From: Flavobacterium agri
GTDB lineage: Bacteria > Bacteroidota > Bacteroidia > Flavobacteriales > Flavobacteriaceae
Direction: 5' to 3'
NCBI RefSeq assembly: GCF_013401995.1
Contig: NZ_JACBJI010000006.1
Span: 186,001-250,000, forward strand
DNA: 64,000 nt
Shown here in pieces: positions 1 through 8,555 of this stretch (positions are counted from its first letter, which is position 1; each line of letters opens with the position of its first letter). The position numbers were made by a program, and so were the translations under genes. The notes below the pieces were generated by a model, which ran no database searches, was not told the DNA's origin, and was given only the letters and a program-made list of their open reading frames with translations.

Positions 1-1388
1 AATCCGCCGAGGTTTTTGGTATAACACGTGAACTTTCCGTTCTTGTATTTGGTCGAGTTGTAAACAAGACGCGAACCGCTTACGGAAGCGATGAATGTCT
101 TTTCGCGTTCGCTTTCGGGAATCGTTTTATCTTCTATCGATACCGAAAAATTGGTATGGACCGGAATATCGTCGTTGCCGAAAGTCATCACGTTGCCGTC
201 CACATCGAAATTCATGTACACGTCTTCGTAAAACGTCTTGGCCGGAATGAACACCGAAAAATTGCCTTTTTCAAGATTCGCGTCCTTGATGGCCGAAACC
301 AAATATCCGGCCGGCTTGATTTCGGGCTCGGCCGTAGCTGTCGGCATCGCGTATTCTATCGGGATATTGATGACGATGTTGTTGCCGTAAAAATCGGAAA
401 TCTCCAATCTCGAGATCTTGTTCATGTTGGGTTCGACCAGGATCGCGCCTTGGGTTTCGTCGGTTTTGATCAAACTGAAATCGGTAGGTTGCTTACGAAA
501 AAGCCGTTGGACGCGTTGGCCCGTTTTCCTGAATCTCGGATAATCGATCAAAGCATTGATGTAACGCGACTCGTCGAACGCGAACGTATTGAACTCGTAA
601 CCGTACGAAAGTTGTCCGTTCACGAAATTTTCCACTTTGTACACGCCATTTTTCCCGGGCGAATAATCGCATTGGTCGTAAGCCGAAATCCCGAACCCGA
701 CACGTCCGAAAGCGGTGATCTTCTCGGCGAGATATGTGCCGTCTTCCATAAGGCGAACATCGACCATTAGTGGTGTTTTGACCGTATTGACTTCGGAATT
801 CGCATCTATCGGATAAACCAGAAGCGTCTGTAAAACCGGTTTTTTATTGTCGAGGATGATCTTGTCAAAACCGAAAAACAACGGATTGATGATTTTTTCG
901 GATTTGGTGTCGCGGATTTCGAAATGCAAATGCGGGCCTTCCGAACCGCCCGTGTTTCCCGAAATCGCGATCACGTCTCCTTTTAAAACCGAGATCTCGC
1001 CGGGTTTCGGAAACAATTCGACTTCGAACGATTCCTGTTTGTACTGGTTTTCCTGAATATATTTTTCAATCGCGGCCGAACCCATTTTCAAGTGGCCGTA
1101 AACCGTCGTGAACCCGTTCGGATGGTCGATGTAGATGGCTTTTCCGTATCCGTAAGGCGAAATCTTGATGCGCGACACGTAACCGTCGCCAGAAGCATAC
1201 ACATTGAAGCCTTCTTTTTGTTGGGTGCGGAAATCGAAACCCGCGTGGAAGTGGTTCGATCGCAGTTCGCCGAAGTTGCCCGACAGCTGTAAAGGAATGT
1301 CGAGAGGCGAACGGAAAAAGTCTTTTGGGTAAACGTCCTGAGCATAGATAGGCGCATACAAAAACGAAAGGAGTAGAAAAAATCTCAT
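1..1388 (-). CDS. M23 family metallopeptidase, 3' end beyond window
   Basis: Secreted zinc peptidase of the LytM/M23 type, expected to cut peptidoglycan cross-links in the periplasm. Translating the minus strand from the ATG at 1388 gives 462 open codons running off the left edge. Residues 1-17 are a signal peptide (MRFFLLLSFLYAPIYAQ). The zinc motif HxxxD is seen as HAGFD at residues 48-52, and the second motif HLHFE lies near residue 137, so the catalytic module is N-terminal and followed by a long beta-rich tail of unknown role. Both metal motifs are intact, so activity is likely. It is divergent from the zapA operon. The C-terminus and true length cannot be seen. Confidence 0.93.
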   Translation of the reverse strand, partial: MRFFLLLSFLYAPIYAQDVYPKDFFRSPLDIPLQLSGNFGELRSNHFHAGFDFRTQQKEGFNVYASGDGYVSRIKISPYGYGKAIYIDHPNGFTTVYGHLKMGSAAIEKYIQENQYKQESFEVELFPKPGEISVLKGDVIAISGNTGGSEGPHLHFEIRDTKSEKIINPLFFGFDKIILDNKKPVLQTLLVYPIDANSEVNTVKTPLMVDVRLMEDGTYLAEKITAFGRVGFGISAYDQCDYSPGKNGVYKVENFVNGQLSYGYEFNTFAFDESRYINALIDYPRFRKTGQRVQRLFRKQPTDFSLIKTDETQGAILVEPNMNKISRLEISDFYGNNIVINIPIEYAMPTATAEPEIKPAGYLVSAIKDANLEKGNFSVFIPAKTFYEDVYMNFDVDGNVMTFGNDDIPVHTNFSVSIEDKTIPESEREKTFIASVSGSRLVYNSTKYKNGKFTCYTKNLGG

Positions 1389-1541
1389 GGCGTAAAGGTT
1401 TCCGCTAAGATAAAAAAGCCGCTGCAAACTCGGGTGTGTTTTTTCTGTATATAACAGGCTTTCGCGCAAATTATTATGGGTTACATCGATGTAAATCTCG
1501 TTTTTTCCGACAAAAAAATTTCGGTAATTCAAGTGAAATGC

Positions 1542-1549
1542 TACCTTTG
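1542..1549 (+). promoter_or_regulatory. -7 box of the coiled-coil/zapA operon
   Basis: TACCTTTG fits the Bacteroidota -7 consensus TAnnTTTG, 27 bases before the ATG at 1577. The -33 position reads TTC rather than TTG, so the match is partial. Confidence 0.5.
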
Positions 1550-1576
1550 CGTTTCAGCTAATGAACAGGGTTCCAC

Positions 1577-1867
1577 ATGAGTGAAATAGCAGGAATTATT
1601 GACACTCTCGAAGGCAGGATTCAAAAACTGCTCCAAAAAATCGACGCTCTCGAGGCGCAAAACAAGGAATTTCGGGAAGAGAAAATAAGGACGGCCCTAA
1701 CGCTGGAAAGCCATTCGAAGGAAATCGACGGGCTCAAATCGGCCAACGAAACGCTCAGGATCGCCAATTCATTGCTTGGCAGTGACGAAAACAAAAGAGA
1801 TACGAAGCTCAAGATAAATTCATTGATACGGGAAATTGATTACTGTATCGCCCAGCTCGCGGATTGA
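1577..1867 (+). CDS. small coiled-coil protein upstream of zapA
   Basis: A 96-residue protein with no signal peptide or membrane segment. Residues 8-70 read as a continuous coiled coil (LEGRIQKLLQKIDALEAQNKEF and onwards, with Leu/Ile spaced in heptads) and the tail is a short amphipathic helix. It ends two bases before the zapA start, so the two are surely co-transcribed and probably translationally coupled. I do not recognise a named family. Its size, coiled coil and position make a ZapB-like or other ZapA-interacting division factor an attractive guess, but that is inference from context only. Confidence 0.8.
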   Translation: MSEIAGIIDTLEGRIQKLLQKIDALEAQNKEFREEKIRTALTLESHSKEIDGLKSANETLRIANSLLGSDENKRDTKLKINSLIREIDYCIAQLAD

Positions 1868-1869
1868 TT

Positions 1870-2163
1870 ATGGACGAAAAGCTGAAAATCAAACTCTCGA
1901 TAGCCGACCGCGTTTATCCGTTGACGGTAAACATGTCGCAAGAGGAAGGCCTGAGAAGCGCCTGCCGGAAAATCGAGCAGATGATCAAGCAATTCGAAGA
2001 AAATTACGCCGTTCGCGATAAACAGGACGTTTTGGCCATGTGCGCATTGCAATTCGCATCGCAACTAGAGCAAAAACAGCTTGACAACGCCATAGACGGA
2101 ACCGAAACCATCCAGCGACTGAGCGCCATGAATGAAATGCTTGCGGAATATCTCAACAGATAA
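1870..2163 (+). CDS. zapA: cell division protein ZapA
   Basis: ZapA binds FtsZ and bundles its filaments at mid-cell. The 97-residue product has the family layout: an N-terminal beta-alpha-beta head (residues 1-45, with the typical IADRVYPLTV and EEGLRSACRKI segments) and a C-terminal helix that forms the dimer/tetramer coiled coil. The ATG at 1870 is preferred over an upstream TTG at 1864 because the TTG overlaps the previous stop codon. It is second in a two-gene operon with a coiled-coil protein and is followed by a 6S-like RNA, an arrangement resembling zapA-ssrS in enterobacteria. Confidence 0.92.
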   Translation: MDEKLKIKLSIADRVYPLTVNMSQEEGLRSACRKIEQMIKQFEENYAVRDKQDVLAMCALQFASQLEQKQLDNAIDGTETIQRLSAMNEMLAEYLNR

Positions 2164-2192
2164 TACACACGTTCTTTTACACAGACAACGAT

Positions 2193-2355
2193 ACTGCCTA
2201 CATTAGTTTCCATTTGATAAACTCAACACTAAACAATTCAAATGGGTGAATCACCGCTCCTAAAGCACGCCGGCTTGTCCCGGATCCTTGAACCGCGGGT
2301 TAACCCAAATCTTGTCATAACGAGTTTATGCAAGCGCCTAATGTAGGCTTTTTTT
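2193..2355 (+). ncRNA. ssrS: 6S RNA (SsrS) candidate
   Basis: The space between zapA and rny folds into one long rod. An 11-base perfect closing stem pairs 2196-2206 with 2338-2348, a second stem pairs 2217-2224 with 2322-2329, and TGGGT at 2243-2247 can pair with ACCCA at 2303-2307. The closing stem is followed directly by seven T residues (2349-2355), as in an intrinsic terminator. A rod of about 160 bases with a large central bubble downstream of zapA is the expected form and location of 6S RNA, which binds the housekeeping RNA polymerase holoenzyme. I infer the family from structure and position; no covariance search was run. Confidence 0.72.
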
Positions 2356-2430
2356 ATGCCTTTTATCGAGGCTCCAAAACAGCAATACGGAGCGAAATTC
2401 CGCCTCCGCTAACACTTAATTTAACACCAA

Positions 2431-3996
2431 ATGGATAGCATTTTATTTATAATCATCGCGGCAGTCGCAGGAATCGGAGGAGGCTTTGCGGTCGCCAAGA
2501 TGCTCGAGAAGAAAAGCGCCGCCAATCTGTTGGGAACGGCCAAAAAAGATGCCGCGCTCATATTGAAGGACGCGCAGCAGGAAGCCGAAAACATCAAGAA
2601 AGACAAAATCCTTCAGGCCAAAGAGAAATTCATCGAGCTTAAAGCCGAGCACGAACAAGTGATCTTGGCTCGCGACAAGAAAACCGCAGAAGCCGAAAAA
2701 CGCATCCGCGACAAGGAATCGCAAGTGTCGAACGAGCTTTCGAAAACCAAGAAACTAAACGACGATTACGAAGCCAAAGCAGCCGAATACAACTCCAAAC
2801 TCGAAATGCTCGACCGCAAGACGCAGGAAGTCGAGAAAATGCACAAAAGCCAACTCAACCAGCTTGAGGTGATTTCGGGTCTTTCCGCAGAGGAAGCGCG
2901 CGAACAACTCGTTGAAGGATTGCGTGCCGAAGCCAAAACAAAGGCGATGGCGCACATCCAGGATACGATTGAGGAGGCGAAATTGACAGCTCAACAAGAA
3001 GCCAAAAAAATCATCATCAATACGATCCAACGCGTCGGAACTGAAGAAGCGGTAGAAAACTGCGTTTCGGTGTTCAACATCGAGTCGGACGACGTGAAAG
3101 GCCGCATCATCGGTCGTGAAGGACGTAACATCCGTGCGATTGAAGCCGCCACCGGAGTTGAAATCATCGTAGACGACACGCCGGAAGCAATCATCCTTTC
3201 GTGCTTCGACCCGGTTCGCCGTGAAATCGCGCGTTTGTCATTGCACAAACTCGTAACCGACGGTCGTATCCACCCGGCACGTATCGAAGAAGTCGTCGCC
3301 AAAACAACCAAACAGATCGAAGAAGAAATCGCAGAAGTCGGTAAACGTACCGTAATCGACCTGGGAATCCACGGTTTGCATCCTGAATTGATCAAGATCG
3401 TCGGACGTATGAAATACCGTTCGTCTTACGGACAAAACCTTTTGCAGCACTCTCGTGAAGTATCGAAACTTTGCGGAATCATGGCAGCCGAACTCGGTTT
3501 GAACGTGAAACTCGCCAAACGTGCCGGACTTTTGCACGATATCGGAAAAGTGCCTGATACCGAAAGCGACCTTCCGCACGCTTTGCTCGGTATGCAATGG
3601 GCCGAGAAATACGGAGAGAAAGAAGAAGTGTGCAATGCGATCGGTGCTCACCACGACGAAATCGAGATGAAGTCACTTTTGTCGCCTATCGTCCAGGTTT
3701 GCGATGCGATTTCGGGAGCACGTCCCGGAGCGCGACGTCAGGTTTTGGATTCGTACATCCAACGTCTGAAAGACCTCGAGGAAATCGCGTTCGGATTCCA
3801 CGGTGTGAAGAACGCGTATGCGATCCAGGCGGGTCGTGAATTGCGTGTGATCGTGGAGAGCGAGAAAGTTTCAGATGAAATGGCCGCTACCCTATCGTTC
3901 GAGATTTCACAGAAAATCCAGACCGAGATGACGTATCCGGGTCAAGTAAAGATTACGGTGATACGCGAAACGAGAGCGGTGAACATCGCAAAATAA
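2431..3996 (+). CDS. rny: ribonuclease Y
   Basis: Membrane-anchored endoribonuclease that starts bulk mRNA decay. The 521-residue product has the full family architecture: a transmembrane helix at residues 3-22, a long Lys/Glu-rich coiled coil (about 25-190), a KH domain with [13 protein letters not shown] near residue 223, and an HD domain with the metal motif LLHDIGK near residue 366. Length is normal for RNase Y. It is a single gene downstream of the 6S-like RNA and is closed by a strong terminator at 4027-4057. Confidence 0.97.
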   Translation: MDSILFIIIAAVAGIGGGFAVAKMLEKKSAANLLGTAKKDAALILKDAQQEAENIKKDKILQAKEKFIELKAEHEQVILARDKKTAEAEKRIRDKESQVSNELSKTKKLNDDYEAKAAEYNSKLEMLDRKTQEVEKMHKSQLNQLEVISGLSAEEAREQLVEGLRAEAKTKAMAHIQDTIEEAKLTAQQEAKKIIINTIQRVGTEEAVENCVSVFNIESDDVKGRIIGREGRNIRAIEAATGVEIIVDDTPEAIILSCFDPVRREIARLSLHKLVTDGRIHPARIEEVVAKTTKQIEEEIAEVGKRTVIDLGIHGLHPELIKIVGRMKYRSSYGQNLLQHSREVSKLCGIMAAELGLNVKLAKRAGLLHDIGKVPDTESDLPHALLGMQWAEKYGEKEEVCNAIGAHHDEIEMKSLLSPIVQVCDAISGARPGARRQVLDSYIQRLKDLEEIAFGFHGVKNAYAIQAGRELRVIVESEKVSDEMAATLSFEISQKIQTEMTYPGQVKITVIRETRAVNIAK

Positions 3997-4026
3997 TCCG
4001 GGAGAAATTCCAAAAATAAAATTCCT

Positions 4027-4057
4027 AATCCCAATCTTTCAAGGTTGGGATTTTTTT
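4027..4057 (+). terminator. intrinsic terminator of rny
   Basis: The inverted arms AATCCCAA (4027-4034) and TTGGGATT (4045-4052) sit at the head of a seven-T run (4051-4057), 30 bases after the rny stop. Confidence 0.85.
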
Positions 4058-4059
4058 CG

Positions 4060-4120
4060 GCCACGAATAACGTGAATCACACAAATGATTTTATTAGTGA
4101 AATTCGTGTCATTCGTGGCT
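4060..4120. repeat. dispersed intergenic inverted repeat (GCCACGAAT type)
   Basis: Perfect 9-base arms GCCACGAAT (4060-4068) and ATTCGTGGC (4111-4119) enclose degenerate copies of the same words (ACGTGAAT, GAAATTCGTG). The right half, 4097-4120, matches 31038-31061 at 17 of 24 positions, so this is a repeat family rather than a lone palindrome. It lies between the convergent rny and xerD genes. Confidence 0.65.
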
Positions 4121-4126
4121 AACTAT

Positions 4127-5047
4127 TTACTTGCGCGGATGGAATTTGTTCATCACCTGCGTCAGATGCTTGCGATCGAGATGCACGTAAATTTCCGTCG
4201 TCGTAATCGATTCATGCCCTAACATCAATTGTATCGAACGCAAATCGGCGCCGTTTTCAAGCAAATGCGTCGCAAATGAATGCCGGAACGTGTGCGGACT
4301 GATTTTTTTTCCGAGTTTGATTTTTTCGGCCAAATCCTTGATGATCGTAAAAACCATAGCACGCGTCATACCTTTGCCGCGGCGGTTGAGGAAAATCGTA
4401 TCCTCATGGCCTTTTTGCACCGATAATTGGTTGCGGACGGAACCGATATAAATCTCAAGATACTTTTGGGTGACGTGGCCAATCGGTACGAAACGTTGCT
4501 TGTTTCCTTTACCCGTGACGCGGACGAAACCTTCGTCGAAGAAAAGATCCGACATCTTGAGCGTCACGAGTTCCGAAACGCGCAATCCGCAGCCGTAAAG
4601 CGTTTCAAGCATCGTTCGGTCGCGCTCGCCTATTTTGAGGCCGCTTGCTACATCCATCCTACTCAAATCTATAGCCGCAATCAACCTATCGATATCGGAA
4701 AGCGACAACGTATCGGGAAGTTTGCGTCCTATTTTGGGCGTTTCGAGCAACTCCATCGGGCTCGTATTTCGGTAATCCTCGAAAATCAGGTACGAAAAAA
4801 AGCTCTTGAGCCCAGAAATGATGCGCGCCTGCGATCTCGGATTGACTTGTTTGGAAACGTCATAAATGAACTGCTGTACGGTTTCGTCGGAAATTTTTAT
4901 CGGACTTACCTCAATTGCGTTTACAGACAAATAGCCGCACAACCGTTCTATGTCGAACGTGTAATTCGCGATTGTATTCGCCGAAAGTCCGCGCTCTATC
5001 TTGAGGTACGATTGATAATTCTTTATGTACGATTTCCAACTGTCCAT
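4127..5047 (-). CDS. xerD: tyrosine recombinase XerD
   Basis: Site-specific recombinase that resolves chromosome dimers at dif with its partner XerC, under FtsK control. The 306-residue product has an N-terminal SAM-like core-binding domain (5-90) and a catalytic domain with every expected residue: R156 in GCGLRVSEL, K180 in GKGNKQR, H252 and R255 in HTFRH, H278 in LGH and nucleophile Y287. The ATG at 5047 is chosen over an upstream TTG at 5053 because it gives the usual XerD N-terminus. In related genomes xerD is next to aroQ; here four beta-barrel genes lie between them. Confidence 0.95.
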   Translation of the reverse strand: MDSWKSYIKNYQSYLKIERGLSANTIANYTFDIERLCGYLSVNAIEVSPIKISDETVQQFIYDVSKQVNPRSQARIISGLKSFFSYLIFEDYRNTSPMELLETPKIGRKLPDTLSLSDIDRLIAAIDLSRMDVASGLKIGERDRTMLETLYGCGLRVSELVTLKMSDLFFDEGFVRVTGKGNKQRFVPIGHVTQKYLEIYIGSVRNQLSVQKGHEDTIFLNRRGKGMTRAMVFTIIKDLAEKIKLGKKISPHTFRHSFATHLLENGADLRSIQLMLGHESITTTEIYVHLDRKHLTQVMNKFHPRK

Positions 5048-5305
5048 ACCCAAATAAACAAAATCTAAAGCAATGCCAAAACAATGCTGACAGCAAATTC
5101 ACACGATTATCATTAATTCAATATTTACTTACAGAATTTCCATATTGGTAAAATATAATTACACATTATAATTTTTTGTTGCATAATTATCATTATTTAG
5201 CAGATTTTACGCCGTTAAAAAAACGTGAATTAAGAATTCCTTAAGCCTCGTGCAAAACTCAAGAATCTAATTTTGGAATCAAATAACCCATTAAACACAA
5301 CAGTC

Positions 5306-5911
5306 ATGAAATCATTGAAAATCTTAGTAACAGGACTTCTATTTTTTGGAGCTTCGGCGATTTACGCGCAGAATGAAGCTGATAATAAGACCGACCGATC
5401 GCCAAGTTTCGGTGTAAAAGGTGGTGTCAACTTCTCGAACGTCATCGGGGATGATATAGGAGACACAAGCTCCAGAACAAATTTCCACGTAGGTGTGGTC
5501 GGGGAATTGCCTTTGGCCGATATCTTTTCGCTACAAGCAGAGGTCCTTTACTCAGGACAAGGATTCAAAGCTAAGAATCCTGTGCTTTTCGGGGCTGACG
5601 AAGCCGTTTACAAACTGGACTACATCAACGTTCCGGTACTTGCAAAAGTCTATATCACGAAAGGTTTGAGTATCGAAGCAGGTCCGCAGTTCGGATTTAA
5701 GGTGAACGAAAAGGTAGAAGTCGACGGTGAAGAATCGGACGAGCTTGAAAATGCGGAAAGCTTTGACTTTGCAGTCGCCGGAGGCCTGACTTTCCAGACC
5801 GAAATGGGGCTTTTCGCCACAGGCCGTTACACCTACGGATTCACCGACGTAGTGGAAGATGCCGATACGAGAAACCAAGTCTTCCAGATCGGTATCGGGT
5901 ACAAATTCTAA
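5306..5911 (+). CDS. outer-membrane beta-barrel protein (PorT/OMP_b-brl_2 family)
   Basis: A 201-residue exported protein. Residues 1-22 are a signal peptide ending ASAIYAQ. The mature part consists of alternating-residue beta strands typical of an 8-strand barrel and ends in Phe (QIGIGYKF), the signal read by the BAM complex. The ATG at 5306 is chosen because it starts directly at the signal peptide; an in-frame TTG at 5273 would add 11 polar residues. Similar blocks (FGVKGGVNFSN, LQAEVLYSGQG) recur in the products at 5984-6505 and 7486-8043, so these are paralogues. Substrate or partner is unknown. Confidence 0.9.
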   Translation: MKSLKILVTGLLFFGASAIYAQNEADNKTDRSPSFGVKGGVNFSNVIGDDIGDTSSRTNFHVGVVGELPLADIFSLQAEVLYSGQGFKAKNPVLFGADEAVYKLDYINVPVLAKVYITKGLSIEAGPQFGFKVNEKVEVDGEESDELENAESFDFAVAGGLTFQTEMGLFATGRYTYGFTDVVEDADTRNQVFQIGIGYKF

Positions 5912-5935
5912 CAGAACACAAAACACCAAAGACGC

Positions 5936-5965
5936 AAAAAGCCTCCTGAAAATAGAGGCTTTTTT
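5936..5965. terminator. bidirectional terminator between convergent beta-barrel genes
   Basis: The arms GCCTC (5941-5945) and GAGGC (5955-5959) are flanked by an A run (5936-5940) and a T run (5960-5965), so the hairpin can stop transcription from both sides. Confidence 0.8.
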
Positions 5966-5983
5966 GCAATTTAACCAATTGTA

Positions 5984-6505
5984 TCAGAAGCGATATCCGG
6001 CTCCGACCTGGAATACGGCCGTACCGAAGTCTTCTCCGTCGTTCTCGTTGATGTTGACAAGACCTGCGTTGAAACGAGCATCTACGAATAGTCCGAAAGA
6101 AAATTCATATGCTGCGCCGCCAGCAAGTTGCACGTCGATAGATTTCGTATTGTCGTCGGCAAAACTATCGCCGCCTAATTTGGCGCCGAATACAGGCCCG
6201 GCTTCCAAAGCTAGGTTTTGGATGATATAGTATTTCGCCATCACGGGAATACGGGCATAGATAAGCTCTAAATCTTCGGCTCCTTCACTTTGGAAAAGAA
6301 GTTCGGGCTGCAAGTGGAAGTTTCCTGCAATCGGCAAATCGACCAAACCGCCGATGTATCCGCCAATTTTGCTGTCGGTATCTGCATCGCCGGTCCAGTT
6401 GCTTACGTTCAAACCAGCTTTAACTCCAAATTTTAACTGTTCAGACTGTGCGCTGGCGAATCCGAAAGCCAGGAACGCGCAGGCGCAAAAGAGCATTTTT
6501 TTCAT
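5984..6505 (-). CDS. outer-membrane beta-barrel protein (PorT/OMP_b-brl_2 family)
   Basis: A 173-residue exported protein with a signal peptide (residues 1-19, ending FASAQ) and a small beta-barrel ending in Phe (QVGAGYRF). It shares the blocks FGVKAGLN and LQPELLFQSEG with its neighbours at 5306 and 7486, which marks recent paralogy. It is transcribed toward the first paralogue and shares its terminator. A TAACTTTG -7 box lies 27 bases upstream of the ATG. No ligand-binding or enzymatic motif is seen. Confidence 0.9.
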   Translation of the reverse strand: MKKMLFCACAFLAFGFASAQSEQLKFGVKAGLNVSNWTGDADTDSKIGGYIGGLVDLPIAGNFHLQPELLFQSEGAEDLELIYARIPVMAKYYIIQNLALEAGPVFGAKLGGDSFADDNTKSIDVQLAGGAAYEFSFGLFVDARFNAGLVNINENDGEDFGTAVFQVGAGYRF

Positions 6506-6531
6506 TTCTGTTCTGTTTTAAGTTAATACTG

Positions 6532-6539
6532 CAAAGTTA
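6532..6539 (-). promoter_or_regulatory. -7 box for the 5984-6505 beta-barrel gene
   Basis: TAACTTTG on the minus strand fits TAnnTTTG exactly. No TTG is seen at the usual -33 distance. Confidence 0.55.
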
Positions 6540-6618
6540 GAACGGGCATAAACGCTGACCTTTCGCGCAAAAATGCACTTGTCAACAACTTTATGAACAC
6601 GCTATGAACAGCTGTTAA

Positions 6619-6646
6619 TAAAAAAGCCTCCGCGATGGGAGGCTTT
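6619..6646 (-). terminator. terminator of the 6668-7270 beta-barrel gene
   Basis: On the minus strand AAAGCCTCC (complement of 6638-6646) pairs with GGAGGCTTT (complement of 6623-6631), followed by a T run. Confidence 0.8.
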
Positions 6647-6667
6647 CCAAATTTCAAACTCAACTAC

Positions 6668-7270
6668 TTAAAATTTATACGTCAAACCGAAGTTGATTTG
6701 TGTAAGATCAAGACCTAGCTTGAAAGTGTTTTTAGCTTCTGCGTCGTCAACATCCGGCTTTTCGTTTGTGTAGCTCAATGCTCCGAATCCAGCCTCAAGA
6801 GCGAAGTGCTCAGACACGAAATAGCTGATGTTTGGAGTCAATGCGATACCAAAAGTGTTAGTTTTGAACTCAGGCGCCGGATCTTGCTCAACCTTGTTGG
6901 TCATGTAATAAGCACCCAATTCAGCGAAGAACGAAAAGTCATTCTTTGGAGTCGTGTAGTAACGTCCAAACGCACCTACCATGAACGAAGTGATTTTCTC
7001 ATCTTCTGTAGCCGGAGCTTCATTTTTCGTGCTCTGGAAACCAAGACGCAAACCAACTGCGATGTTGTCTGATACGAACATTCCGGCAGAAGGAGCGATT
7101 TCGAAAGATGTAGATTTAACCTCATCTTGCTTCTCGCTAGAAATACCGATAGCGCCTGTCATGAAGACATCTCCGTTAGAAAAACCTTTTCCTCCGGTAG
7201 TCTCTTTGTCTTGTGCAGAAGCGATTCCGAAAGCGAAAAGCGCCGCAACTGAAAGCAATACTTTTTTCAT
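6668..7270 (-). CDS. outer-membrane beta-barrel protein (OMP_b-brl family)
   Basis: A 200-residue exported protein with a signal peptide (1-19, MKKVLLSVAALFAFGIASA) and barrel strands ending in Phe (INFGLTYKF). It is more distant from the other three barrels in this cluster and resembles OmpX/OmpW-like small porins. Its codons favour GCT, TCA and GTA over the TCG/GCG/CGA choices of neighbouring genes, as HU does, which suggests high expression. Own promoter (TAATTTTG, 7298-7305) and own terminator make it a single-gene unit. The function of the barrel is unknown. Confidence 0.88.
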   Translation of the reverse strand: MKKVLLSVAALFAFGIASAQDKETTGGKGFSNGDVFMTGAIGISSEKQDEVKSTSFEIAPSAGMFVSDNIAVGLRLGFQSTKNEAPATEDEKITSFMVGAFGRYYTTPKNDFSFFAELGAYYMTNKVEQDPAPEFKTNTFGIALTPNISYFVSEHFALEAGFGALSYTNEKPDVDDAEAKNTFKLGLDLTQINFGLTYKF

Positions 7271-7297
7271 TTTTTGTTTTGTTTTAAGTTAGTGAAA

Positions 7298-7305
7298 CAA
7301 AATTA
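7298..7305 (-). promoter_or_regulatory. -7 box for the 6668-7270 beta-barrel gene
   Basis: TAATTTTG on the minus strand fits TAnnTTTG exactly, 28 bases before the ATG. No convincing -33 TTG. Confidence 0.55.
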
Positions 7306-7485
7306 TCACAGGTTTTTCTGAGAATGGTGGCTTCGTCCCGCACTTATCAACAAGGTTATTAACAATATTAACATTTGCTGTTTACAACTTAAATTCTTCG
7401 TTAAACTGTATAAGTTTTAACAAAACTCATATAAAATACGTGCCGACCGGCGTTTCTACTTTTACATAAACCTAAATGACCCATT

Positions 7486-8043
7486 ATGAAGACTCGAATT
7501 TTTCTGGCTTTGATGCTTTTCGGAAGCGTAATGGCCACCCAAGCCCAATTCCTTCGTTTCGGTATAAAGGCCGGACCTAACTTTGCCAATTTCAGCGGCG
7601 GTGTCGACGGAATCGACTATAAATCGCGTACAAGTTTCCACGCGGGAGCCGTCGTCCAGATCAAACCTTTCGACAATTTCGCATTGCAGCCCGAAGTATT
7701 GTACTCTTCTCAAGGTGCCGATGTGGAAGGCGTAGGCGATTTTAACCTCGACTATATTTCGGTGCCGGTCATGGCGCGTTTTTTCGTGTTGACCGATAAA
7801 TTGAGTATCGATGTCGGCCCACAATTTTCTTTCCTTGTAGACGATGCCGAAGTCGTATTCGACGAAGTCGCGGGCGATGCCGATACCGAATCGTTCGATT
7901 TTGCGGCGGCCGGCGGCGTGACACTCAACATCACCCAAGGACTTTTCGTGTCCGGACGCTATACCATCGGCTTGACCGAAGCCTCGAAAGATGCCGAAGT
8001 GAAAAACGCCGTATTCCAACTATCGCTCGGCTATATGTTCTGA
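7486..8043 (+). CDS. outer-membrane beta-barrel protein (PorT/OMP_b-brl_2 family)
   Basis: A 185-residue exported protein with a signal peptide (1-20, ending VMATQAQ) and a beta-barrel ending in Phe (QLSLGYMF). It is closest to the 5306-5911 product: both have an FG(I/V)K-G-NF opening, an LQ(P/A)EVLYSSQG-type strand and a DTESFDFAAAGG-like strand. A near-consensus -7 box (TACTTTTA, 7457-7464) precedes it. The last of four barrel genes between xerD and aroQ. Confidence 0.9.
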   Translation: MKTRIFLALMLFGSVMATQAQFLRFGIKAGPNFANFSGGVDGIDYKSRTSFHAGAVVQIKPFDNFALQPEVLYSSQGADVEGVGDFNLDYISVPVMARFFVLTDKLSIDVGPQFSFLVDDAEVVFDEVAGDADTESFDFAAAGGVTLNITQGLFVSGRYTIGLTEASKDAEVKNAVFQLSLGYMF

Positions 8044-8066
8044 GAGATCCTAAATAACCCTGTTTG

Positions 8067-8099
8067 AAGCCATCTTCTTGACGAGGATGGCTTTATTTT
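8067..8099 (+). terminator. probable terminator after the 7486-8043 gene
   Basis: AAGCCATC (8067-8074) pairs with GATGGCTT (8086-8093) and is followed by a T-rich run. Confidence 0.6.
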
Positions 8100-8132
8100 T
8101 GGCAACTTTGCTACTTTTACTAAAAACCTCAC

Positions 8133-8549
8133 ATGAAAATCATCATCATCAACGGTCCGAACCTCAATCTTTTGGGAAAACGCGAACCCGAAATTTACGG
8201 CCAGCATACGTTCGAGGACTATTTCGACATCCTCAAATCGAAATTCGACGCGATCGAACTCGACTATTTCCAAAGCAATATAGAAGGCGAAATCATTTCG
8301 AAATTGCAGGAAACCGGATTTTCATACGACGGCATCGTCCTCAATGCGGCGGCTTACACGCATACTTCTATCGGAATTGGCGACGCCGTCAAAGCGATTT
8401 CGACTGCGGTCGTCGAAGTGCACATATCGAATACGTTCGCGCGTGAGGAATTCCGACATCAATCGTTTATTTCGGCCCATGCGAAAGGCGTCGTGCTCGG
8501 TTTCGGGCTGCAGAGTTACGAACTCGCTATCCAATCGTTCTTGTCTTAA
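8133..8549 (+). CDS. aroQ: type II 3-dehydroquinate dehydratase
   Basis: Cytosolic shikimate-pathway enzyme that dehydrates 3-dehydroquinate to 3-dehydroshikimate. The 138-residue product has the type II flavodoxin-like fold motifs: NGPNLNLLG (7-15), catalytic Arg17/Tyr22 in KREPEIYG, the substrate-binding HISN loop and the second His in FRHQSF. Length is normal for the dodecameric family. The ATG at 8133 opens the conserved N-terminus MKIIIINGPN. Confidence 0.97.
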   Translation: MKIIIINGPNLNLLGKREPEIYGQHTFEDYFDILKSKFDAIELDYFQSNIEGEIISKLQETGFSYDGIVLNAAAYTHTSIGIGDAVKAISTAVVEVHISNTFAREEFRHQSFISAHAKGVVLGFGLQSYELAIQSFLS

Positions 8550-8555
8550 CCGAAG

